From Anaspis maculata (Eukaryota; Arthropoda; Insecta; Coleoptera; Scraptiidae), in NCBI GenBank assembly GCA_949128115.1, contig OX421962.1, positions 36,169,745 through 36,233,744 on the forward strand: 64,000 bases of DNA, given 5' to 3'. Below the pieces are notes generated by a model. That model ran no database searches. It saw nothing but the letters and a program-made list of their open reading frames with translations, and was not told the origin of the DNA. Shown in pieces: positions 29,401 to 41,400 of this stretch. A program made the translations under genes and the position numbers. Within the stretch, counting starts at the first letter, position 1, and every line of letters begins with the position of its first letter.

Positions 29401-32400
29401 TGTCTATAAGCTAAGAACCATCTAGAACGCCCCTCTTCACCACCTGAAAGCCCACAATAACGGAAGTTCTCGGATTTTTCTGAAACTTTTAAGAATGTTT
29501 AGCTGACGTTATGGAACGGGTCGATTGATTTTGCTTGATTGCAGCACCAAACTAACCCTCAAAGATCTCATTACCTATAAAGATGTCCCAATAAGGGAGA
29601 TTCTCCGAACTCTCCCACTGTAAACTTTTTGGAAGCTCCGAAAGATGCGGTACATACAGCTTTGTAATAGCGTTTTCCACTTACTTGTGCTGCCCCGGTT
29701 CAATGCAATTTGTCGTAACGCCATTGGCCGAAAAATTCAAATTGACCAATTATAGCATTGTCTAAAACTGCCCTGAACCAGAGCGGTGCAAGCAAGTGGA
29801 AAACGCTGTAGACTAATATGTACGTGATTGGTTTAGAGGTAGCAAAGAAATAATGCATGTCATTGTTGTTTTTTTTTGTTTGGTCTGAATAGTGAAAAAA
29901 CACCCAATAATACATCAGGGATAGGGGTCACGGTAGCCGCGAAAGATTTCTGGAATAGAATATTTTCTTGATATGTATGCAGATGATCTCGAAATGACAC
30001 ACCAGAGCGGTACTATGGTATATAGAATCTTTTATGAATCCCAAGAAAATATATTTCAACGTTTATTTTCCAAGTCATGAAGGGTTAAAGGGTGGTCCTT
30101 CGAACCCTTCTAGTTCCGTTATTTCAAAAGATTTTAATGAAGTCTTGATGACGGTTATGGGAACGAATATCAATCACTGGATGTGTCTTGAATTTCTTTT
30201 TTTGGGCGAGTCAGAAACCTCAAAAATTATTTCTGTTCAAAATGCTTCCATACCATCTGATTGGTCCCTTAACTGATGTAGAGCAGAATATCACCAAATA
30301 TTTTTTCAGAAGGAATTTTTTAGAGAAGTGAAGAGTGAAGAATAGACACCAATACCTCACTAGAATCTTTCAAAATAACGAAACTATATAGAAGGGCTCG
30401 GTGAACCACCCTTTGACCCATAATAATAATGATAATGTAACTGTACGTCCCATTGAGAGACTTGGCCCACAAAACAGAAGGTAAGAGCCTCCGTTCTTTG
30501 TATTCTTCATTACTTCAAAAATAAAAGTCGAAGAATTTTTATTTTTTTTCTGAGTTTCATAAAAGATTCCATATGCAGTACCATATTCCAAAGTACTGTT
30601 TTGGTGCGCCATTTCGAGATGAGATATACATTTTGTTGTCTATACGCCAAAGTAGGTACCTACTGAAGAGCACACAACAAGAGCAATTGGACCAAACTGG
30701 GATTTGAACACACAACCATACAAATTCAAAGTGGGAGTCGGTGTTTCATTAAGAGATATCGACTATCGATACTTGTGGTCGTTCCAATTTCTATGTCAGA
30801 CAAGTATAGAGGTACAATTATTATTGTTAGTTATTCCAAAATTCGTTATGGTGTTCTTCAATTATTCGTGATGATGAATTCAAAATTGATAATATGTACA
30901 AGGTGTTTCAACAAATTTCAAGGGTAGACTCCCCATCGAAAACCATGTCTAAAAATATACAGGATGATTCATAATTCGCGGACACAGAGTCCAGAGTAGT
31001 TGGTAAAATTTATAAATATTTTCTTGAAGTAATAATTCACTGAAAAGGCACCTGAGTAGCTCGTGGCGCAGTGGATTGACGCGCCAGTCTGCTGGGTCTA
31101 GGGCACGGACGGACCGTAGTTTGGATCACGTGGTTGCAAAAAGAGTTTCTTGATTTTAGTTCGAATATGCCTGCTAAATGCAGAGGCGCGTCGTGTGAAT
31201 CGTATATCGCCTAGTACCTATAAAATTTGAACGATGGTGCCGACCCCCCATGGATGTTGGAGGTCGTTGAACATCATTACCCAGAATTGGAATAATTTTG
31301 GAACAAGTAGGGACTCGGCAAAATTTTCGGTATAGTGGAGGAAAGCATTCACTGGCGTCGGCGTTAGGCCCCGACAGCGGAAATAGACAAAAGTTGAATG
31401 ATTGAATGAATAAACAAGAAAAGGTGCCGCTGAAGAAAGGAAGAGAAGTGGGGAAAAGAAAAAGGAACCAGAAACAATTTTTTGAGCAAATACAACCGTG
31501 ACGAAGTCCTTGGCAAAGAGGAGAATCTTTCAGGCACTCGTGCGTTGACACGAATGGCATTATCGGCGAATTTTTCATCGAACAGATCAAACGTGATTCC
31601 CTGATGTGTGCCACATTTCAATGATGTCCTTTGAAGACCTTGGCAATACACGCCACCGCCCACAACAGTAATTATACAGTTCATTCATGTGGTCGGTGCA
31701 TAAATAATAATAAAGAATTTGCAGCAAGCGGCACAAGTATACACAAATGGGAGATTTGAATCACTCTCCTTTCCGATCCGGGTATAAATACATAGGTCGT
31801 CGTATTTATATGCGTTCGTTGTTTTTGTTTTCCGCGGAGTCCAAGTGCAGACTATTTTAAAGATTTTCCTCGTCCGCAATTTTGGAAAACTCTCGAATGC
31901 CATCGCTCGGTTGAGGAGCAAGGATCAAGGTCAGAGTTTGATTGATATCTCCCAGTTCCTGGTAGGCACTTATGCGAATACAGTAGCGCTTTATTTGATT
32001 TTTTGTCTTGAAGTTAATTGGGTCGATCAATGACGTCGTGTTGAAGCAGGACTGAAATTTTTGGTGCAGATTGTGAAAAATATAAAAAATTCGCAGGATC
32101 TAATAATTATTGAAGTGAATTGTATTGTGGCGAATTAAGAAAATTTTGAATGAGAAAATAGATTTCAGTTTTCAATAAAAGAAATTTGAGCGCCTTATAA
32201 AACCTGAGGCGCCACTTTGCTGCCAAGTCAACACACTAGAGATGTAGGCAATTCCAGCGATTATTTTAATATTGAAATGAGTTGGAATTCGTGTTTGTTT
32301 TAGGATTTTTATTAAATTCACCCACGTTTAACTGAAACCTACGCAAAAGTTGAACGCTGCTTTTAGCCCCGTTAGCCAGGCGAGCAAAGAAAATCCCTAA

Positions 32401-35400
32401 TTAGCCTCAGATTGTGTCGGGAAAAGTCTGCACCCTCGCGTTTCCGCCGCCAGGCTTCTTTCCCGCCCGACCCTTTCCACGATGCGGCTTTAAGAATTCA
32501 TTTCAATAGGTAGGTAGGTGTTGTTGATGCCCGCCGTTATTAAATGCGAATTGCCGCTTGACCTTTTCAAAATTGACATCATACGTGCGAGTCTGTGTGT
32601 GTCACGGGTATTGATGACTCGATGATGAGTTCGATTCGAATCCTGCTGTAAGCGCTGAAATGAAGACACTCTCACACAAAGAGTTATTTCATTTCGAAAA
32701 TACCTAATTTAAATTTTACTCGACATGTGAAGACCGTGTGGGGAGCCGGGTGACATTTAAATGACAATGAAATATGCTTCGCGCCAGCCTTCGGAGGAAT
32801 GCCGGAATGTAGCAGAAATTGAATTTTTCATTCCAAGACAAATTCGTTTGGGGCCCAGCCTCCAGTCCCAGCTGTTATGAAAGAGTGTGATCGATTGAAG
32901 TTTCGTTTTTTTTTTTAATATACCTACCTACCTACCGTTTTTTATTTCGTTGAGATTCACGATCGCTTGGTTCACCACCACCACCTGGTTGTTTGTGGAT
33001 TTGGCATAAATCTACTGAATTCGTAACGCTATCGAAACGACCGGACGGAGAAGGGATATGGATGCATGGAACTCGAGGGGTTGCGCCTTGCCTCTACATA
33101 AAATTGAAAATATCCACCACGACACGATATCGCGCGCTCGAACCGTACCTGTGTTTCGAGATAACGATTTTTATTCCACCCACAGTTCCAAAATAATTCA
33201 TTATTTAGCACGTTTTGCTGTATGGGTAGCTCCCAAGCGCCCAGTTTTCACCCGTATAATGAAAAATTTCGGATTGCGTGTAAGCCGTGTCGGCAATAAA
33301 GCTAATTTATTAATTGCTCGTGCGATTTGTTGCACGAACCGAGGATAAGGGTAGTTGGAGAGTTGCTGCTTTTTTGAATCAAAGTCACAACGGCCGTTTG
33401 GTGCCCAAAATAAGAATCTATTGAGTTGTGAAAAAGGCTCACTAATTATTTTTTTTGCAGGGTGGTTATCCGGCCAAGCTCAAGAAGGTGCTCATAGTGA
33501 CGGCTCCATTGTGGTTCAAGGCGCCGTTCAAGATCCTCCGTTTGTTCGTACGCGAAAAACTCAGAGAAAGAGTGTACACCGTTTCGGTGGCTCAGTTATT
33601 GAGTCACATTCCCAGGGAATCGTTACCCACGCAATTGGGAGGCTCCTTAATCCTGGACCATAATGGTTGGCTGTCATACTGTCTACAGTCAATGACCACC
33701 AATCTGGAATCTCAGTTGCCACAATATGGTTAGTATGCATATAGGTACTTGCACAGACTATACAGTTTTGAAACTAGGATCAAATATTCAAAAAAAAACT
33801 TTGTACCTTCTTATTTTTCATCTAGCTAACGAATAGAAAATCTTGCCAAGTTGTCATGAAGTAGATTAGATAGTAAGAACGGCGAACTCCCCGTATACGC
33901 TGTTATTGAGCGATTATTGCAGCATCCTGGCTTTTCTTCCAAGTTAATGCCCCATTTTAGAATATTCATACTAACTTATCTATCTCGATTCATGTCATAC
34001 TAGAGGTTTTCATGGAACACATTCTCTGTAGTTAGTAAACTAATAATACCCCGGCGCGGAATCGGGTTATACTCCCGGCGATCATTAGGCAATGGGTCGG
34101 TTTGTAAAGCCCCATTTAGGCCGTTAGTCTGCATTAATTGACCGGAGGGTGTTGAGCACAATTTGATTAACGACGTCCTCTAATTTCAGATGGCAAGACG
34201 CCATCGCCAAAACGCATCGGGACGCCGAGCGAGATCGACATCTCGGCCGCGGCCAATAACGCCAACAACGTCGACAGCTGGACGAACGAGGAGGCCAACC
34301 TGAATCCTCCCAGCAGCGCCTCCAGCGGCTTTTCGGACGACGACTCCCTCCACGGCGACGGCACGGCGCTGACCATGCCCCAGCTGGTGGACCTGGTACG
34401 CGACAGGGGCCGCTCGGGCCTGACGCAGGAGTACACCGAGATCAGGTCGCGACCGCCCGATGGCACCTTCAACGTGGCCAAGCTGAAGAACAACCTGCCC
34501 AAGAACAGGTACACGGACGTGTTGTGCTACGACCACAGCCGCGTGATTTTGTCCGAGATCGACGGTGATAAAGACAGTGACTATATACACGCCAATTTTG
34601 TTGACGGATACAAGCAGAAGAACGCCTTCATCAACACTCAAGGTGAGAAAAACAACAGATGAAGGATTGCGAATCGAGCGGTAGAAATTTCGTTCTCGAC
34701 AGGCACCCCTTCAGTGTGTGTGTAGTAGAGAAGAAGGAATAGCTCTACATCAAAACACTTTGGTAATCCTTCAAAGAGGGAAGTTTAAGCCGGGATTACC
34801 TTTATGTGATGCGGGAGCGGTGCGTAAGCACTTCAAAGTCGCAACGTACGTTGTCATACATTACCACGTGACCCGAAAGTTTTGCTTTTGCACAAGCCGT
34901 TGGATCAAATAAAATACTTTCGTTTCGTTTCGCGAGGTATCGAAGTTTGGGCAGGTCAATAAGGACTTGTTGACAATAGGCTGTTTTTGTCTAGACTAGA
35001 TGCTAAGATGCAGGTTTCAATCAAATTTTGAAAACTTCACACATGCACATGTCGACACACTGGCTTTTACTCTGTTTTTATACAAGGTGTCTCAGAAATA
35101 GTCAACCATATATACCAGGTGGACCATAAAAAACCGTGCTCAGAATTTTTTCTTCGAAATTTCTTATTTCGCCACCGATTTTATCGAACTTTTCAGCATT
35201 GGCGAGCCAATTGAATAGGCTATCGTTTCTGTATTTCAAAATGGCCGACATATCAAAATCGAGGATGGCAGAAACAATTGAAAATAGGCCTTCTTTTGTT
35301 CTCGTTGCTTTTTATTAAGAGTTACCAGAAAGTCAAAACCAATAATGTATTATGAAGGAATAGACCTTTCCTGTCAATTCCACAACCAGTAAAATCGGGT

Positions 35401-38400
35401 CGTCTGCTGACAAGCTATTGCGAGTTGAAGCAAAGCCTACTCTCCGGTTTTTTCATTTCTGCATAATTGATTCAAATTTAGGTATCCTGCCCGCCAATCC
35501 GCCATTTGGTCATTTCTCAACCGATTTTCTCAAATTTGGTATCAATGGCTAGCCAATTGGACAGGCTATTTTTTTGATATGAGAAAATGACGTGCATGTC
35601 AAAATTCAAGATGGCGGAAGCAATTGAAAATAGAATTTCTTTTGTCCTCATTGCTTTTTAATAAAATTAGCAGAAAGTCAAAACCAATAATTATTAAGAA
35701 GGAATAGACCTTCCTTGAGAATTCAAGACCGCAACCAATCAAATCGGGTCATCTGCTGAGGAGCTACGGCGAGTTGAAGCGAAGCCAACGTACCGCCGGT
35801 TCCTTATTCTCACATAAATGACCCAAATTTAGGAATCCTGCCCGCCATATCCTTATTTCCTAACCGATTTTTCCAAATTTGACATCAATTGCTAGCCAAA
35901 TGGACAGGCTGCCTTTTTCATGTGGAAAAATGGCCAACATGTCAAAATTCAAGATGGCGGAAACTATTGAGAATGGGCCTTATTCGTCCTTGTTGGAATA
36001 GAAAAACGGAAAGTAGGCTTCGCTTGAACGGGCCGTAGCTCCTCAGCAGATAACCCGATTTGATTGGTTGCGGTCTTGAATTGTCGAGAAAGGTCTATTC
36101 CTTCATAATAATTATTGACTTTGACTTTCTGCTAATTTTTATTGAAAAGCAATGAGGACAAAAGAAATTCTAATTTCAATTGCTTCCGCCATCTTGAATT
36201 TTGACATGCACGTCATTTTCTCATATCAAAAAAATAGCCTGTCTAATTGGCTAGCCATTGATACCAAATTTGAGAAAATCGGTTGAGAAATGACCAAATG
36301 GCGGATTGGCGGGCAGGATACCTAAATTTGAATCAATTATGCGGAAATGAAAAAAACCGAAAGTAGGCTTCGCTTCAACTCGCCATAGCTCCTCAGCAGA
36401 TGACGCGATTTTATTGGTTGTGGTCTTGAATTGACAAGAAAGGTCTATTCCTTCATAATACGTTATTGGTTTTGACTTTCTGGTAACTTTCAATAAAAAG
36501 CAACGAGAACAAAAGAAGGCCTATTTTCAATTGTTTCTGCCATCTTTAATTTTGACATGTCGGCCATTTTGAAATACGGAAATGATAGCCTATTCAATTG
36601 GCTATCCAATGCTGAAAAGTTTGATGATGAAATCGGTGGCGGAATCAAAATTTTAGAAGAAAAATTCCTAGCACGGTTTTTTATGGCCCACCCGGTACAT
36701 GGGAGAAAAATATAACCTATGATGTTACTAAAGAATCCGTATTTTGTGATATTTGCAAAAGCTTGATATGATCGTATTGAAATAGTTACTGTACGTATTA
36801 CCCTGATATACGGTGTCAACCATGGTTTCGAGTGGCTACCGATTAAATTCAATTTTTGGCATCACTTATTGTACATAAATATACCAAGTTTCAGCACGAT
36901 ATCTCTAAAAATCATTGAATAGTTGAAAAATTCAGAGTGATGGCCATGGTGGAATAAGTTGACTGCGGGTTTCATCAAGCTTTATGAGCGAGATAACTTT
37001 AATCCGAGTTAGTAGCTAAGCAACTTGCCTTACTATTGGCTTTGTCAGAGCAACTAACTCAGGTTAAATAGTATTGACTCATGTATTGAGACACTACAAC
37101 ACCTCTTAACTATCTGTGGTCTTGCCACGATTTTAGTATGCACCTGTTGTCAGGTGCTCATATTCCAAATTATTTCAATGCATTTGTTTATCATACACAT
37201 TTTCATAGCTACGACTGTTTTGGTTCACAAGATTAATCAAATAAAGTTTTCAAATAAATTGAACTTGTGCGGTAAAGAAAACCGTGATGTTTAGGGACTT
37301 TTCGACAAGTAGCTGGGATTACTTACAAAACGAGTTAAGCGATCTAGTGGAAGCCAAGTAGGAGTGAACCGTTGTGAGTTGTCATTATAGACTTATAGAG
37401 TGATTGGAATCATTCATATTATGTACCAGGTGCTAGAAACTGATCCACATAAGCCGATTCAACTAAGCTACGCAACATTGAATACGACACACCGAAAATT
37501 TTGCCCATTTTCAATTTGGGATAATTTCTGATTGTCTTGAACGATTTGAAATCTGTTTGTGCCGTTGCTTAGCCCAATCTCCTGATAATCCATAACTGTA
37601 AATGAGAAACTCAATGCAACTTTAGTGAAGTTTATACAGGGTGACATGTAAAGCGGTGCAAAACTGCCAGGTGTTCAACATGCTCCCATGTGAAGAAATT
37701 AATTTTTTCTGGATTTTAACATTGGAGGCATGAGAGATAACCTCATACCTCGTCACGTTACTCGATTTATTCCCCTAGCCTCTTTATTTACAGGGTGGTA
37801 TTGAAAAAACAATTTCTTGGTTTTTCGGTGATATCATCTTTCATTCTTGACCGATTTTCAAAACCCAGGTCTCAAATTGAAGCTGAAACCTCAAGATTCT
37901 GTGCCTCAAGTAAGAAGATCCTTTAATTAGAATCAACTTGAGACAAACATTAAAAACGTATGGTTCCCTCAAGAGTGACCCGACGTTTCATTGGTCCCGG
38001 AATTTGGCTTGGGATGAGAATGAACTGATAATCAACCTCGTCCTTGAGCAAAGCATCCATTCTGAACATCTTCCAATGTTCAGAGCTTGAATGAGACAAG
38101 AACTGTTTTTGATAAAGGGAAAAATTATCGTATTTAATATCACAAGAGATAAAATTTTGTCGGCAAAATTTTTCGATTGTTATGAAAATTTGTTGCTTGG
38201 CAATTTCGCGAATGACATTTGTTACAAAACCACGAGCCGTCAGGCGAGTGGTTTTGATTAAATGTCATGAGCGAAATGGGGCCTTGCACTGCCACTTTTA
38301 CACACCGAGGGCGCCACGACCGTTGGGGGCAAATCCGACGATTTTGACGGCGTTGACGCTTCAGCGACCGACGTCCGTCATTTTATGTCTTGATTTGAAA

Positions 38401-41400
38401 TTTGGATAACCTCTGTTTCTTGCTTGACGTCTCCAGTCACTGTCAGTTACTGGTCAAACTACTCAAACTCCCCTGTTTTTCGCGTCGTTACGGCCGCTTT
38501 ATCGAAGTAGGCGCCCCCTACAGTAGTGGCGACCTCACGTTGAGTTTTTCAATTGCAAGGCCCCATTGCCAAAAAGCAACAAATTTGAATATCACAAGAG
38601 AAAAATTTTGCCTTCAAAATTTTATCTCGAGTGGTATTTGACATGACTATTTTACGAGAGAAAAAGAGGCTTTCTTTGAACAGCTTTTTCATCCAAAACC
38701 AAGATACCTATCTAGTTCTAAAATAACGTGAAGCCCATAAAAGGGCCGAGAGAGTTTCGGAAGTCATGACTAACGGCGTATGGAGGTATAAGAGAGCCCG
38801 CTAGGATCTTGAGCATCCAAAGAAAGTATAGAAGAGCACAGAGTCTCGGGAGATGAAGAAAAGAGTTTCCACTAAAACCCTGACTGAAAAACCAAGAAAA
38901 TACAAGACAACACACCAAAGTTTCGAAAGCCAGAAGAAGACGCAATGGGGCTTACAGTACGTCATAAGAAGGTGAGCTAGGTCTTTGAACGGCACATAGA
39001 CATCCACATCAAAGGGGCCCGCAAGGGCTTCGAGCCACAGAAGAAGACACAAGGGGCAACTCATTAGGGATATAAACGATGCATGAAAACACAAGGGGGC
39101 CCGCTGGGGCTTCGATTGATACAACAAGATGCAATGAAGCTTACTAGTTTGCTTGAATACTGTTTGTGACGACCGCCGATTCAAATTGATGCAAAAGTGT
39201 CAGTCTGACAAATATTATAGGTAACTCAATTTGAGCTTGCTTTGTTTTCCTGTGCTCATCTTTAGGTAAATTTCGGTCATTTACAAAAGGAATTTTATAA
39301 CAAGACGGACGGCTGAACGGATTGGGACGGACAGGCGAATACAAAGTATAAAAATAGCGTCTTCGGTAGGAAAATGCGCTACATCTACCTAAAGCAGTTT
39401 GAATGTAATGAAACGATTGAAACGTCAAAAAATTGCCGCTGCAAAACCATCATGTTGGTTTTGCCCAGGTAGGTATAGGTACGTGTTTTGTCATCTGAAT
39501 ACTAGATTTTATTGTCGGTGTAATACACTCTAGTGAAATAGTCTAGGCAAAATAATCTTCCTTGCCCGTAAGAAATCGCTTGTAACTAACGTTACGAGAA
39601 TGCATCGCTCACCTGCAACTTTTGTAACCAACGTTACGGAAATTACAACAAACATAATTTTGTATGCTGATTGTTCTAATTTCCGTAACGTTAGTTACAA
39701 GCGATATCATTTGAGCAAGAAAGATCATACTGCCTTGATAACATGCAGTTGCAATTTTGTCCCTTTATCAACAGTTCTCGTCTCATTCAAGCTCTAAACT
39801 TCGGGAGATGTTCAGAAGGAATGCTTTGCTCAAGGGCGAGGTTGATTATCAGTTCATTCTCATCCCAAACCAGATTTCGGGACCGATGAAACGTCGGGTC
39901 ACTCACTCCCGAGGGAACCATACATTTTGTTCGATTCCAGTCAATTCTGATTATGAGATTTTCTTACTTGAGGTTTTAGCTTCAATTAGAGACCTGGATT
40001 TTGAAAATCCGTAAGAATGAAAAATGATAACACCGAAAAACCAAGAAATTGTTTTTTTGATACCACCCTGTAGATAAAGAGGGGCTAGACGAATAAATCG
40101 AGTAACGTGGCGAGGTATGAGGCTACCTCTCATGCCTCCAATGTTAGAATCCAGAAAAAAGAAAATTTCTTCACATGGGAGCATGTTGAACGCCTGGCAG
40201 TTTTGCACCGCTTTACATGTCACCCTGAATAAACTTCACTCAAGTTGTAATGAGTTTCTTATGCAACGGCATAAACAGATTCCAAATCGTTCAAAACAAT
40301 CAGGAGTTATCCCAATTTGAAAATGGGCAAAATTTTGGGTGTGTCGTATTCAATGTTGCGTAGTTTAGGTCGGTTTCTGGCGATCGGTTCTAGTGAGCCT
40401 ATAAACGTAGTAATTGCCACTCTACAATACCCATGCAAATAAAAGTACACACCACGTAATTGCTTTTAGGTTTATCATTGTTATATCCGGTTCCATGAAA
40501 GCTGAGTTTACAGAAAAGGTTAGAGGAATTTCTCTTGGTGAGTGGTAGTCAACCGACGATACATAAATATTGAATGCGCAAAACAGCGGAAGAATTATCT
40601 GATTATATTCAGATATTTTACGGATTTTCTGCGGTAAACTAACCCGCCAGCAAAAGTTGGCTTGACATTGAGCTCTTGGCTTGACATTGAGCTCATCTTT
40701 ATGTTGAACTCTTTTTTGTTTCAAGTACCGACCAATATGCGTTAGCTCCCAATATTTATTACGAGTACAGTAACAACATTATGTTTCCGAATTATCCGCC
40801 CTGTAGCATAGGAGGGAGGTTCAAGCAACGGGTTCAAGGCAGTTTCCCAGAATGAAACAAAAATCTAACTTCATTGATAAATTGGAACGATAGTAGGTTA
40901 CAGTGCAACTAAACATAGTAGATTAGTAGTAGACTACTAGAGTTTTGAAGAACGATGAATGGAATATCGATGATAAGACAAGACGTGCTGCGCTCTTATT
41001 GATGCGATATGATTTTTAAAACCCACCGAAAGGTGTAAAACCTGGTGTAAGGTCACATGTGTGGTTAGAAAGAAATATTGCAGACTTTTTTTTAACCCGG
41101 CGCCAGGTAAACTGATGAACCTACGACAAAAAATTAATTTTTCTGATTGCATCTAATTAAATGCCGTCCAATTACTGTAACAATTTAGCTCAATTTACCT
41201 ATACGGGGAAATCATTTCTTAGAATCGAACAAAAATGAGTCACGCATATTATCCATTCCTATTGATAGAAAATCTACACGAATATAAAATATATCTGTTT
41301 TAATCCTGCCAGAGCTCACTAAATCCGGAGTTGATTATGATGAGAAAGTCCTTTTATAGAATGGACATAATTTTATATCAATATACAAAAAAAGGACGTA

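Noticed and set aside
31060..31142. A functional tRNA gene
   Set aside because: A perfect A box is present but the B box and acceptor stem are degenerate and the unit continues into a SINE body.
31174..31684. Minus-strand frames of 106-146 codons
   Set aside because: They overlap the SINE in antisense and show no family motif or splice support.
34167..34641. Minus-strand frames of 115 and 151 codons
   Set aside because: They are antisense shadows of PTPN9 exon 5, whose GC-rich codons suppress stops on the other strand.
39573..39705. CRISPR-like array from repeated CTAACGTTACG motifs
   Set aside because: Only inverted and irregularly spaced copies occur; the genome is eukaryotic and this is a small foldback.
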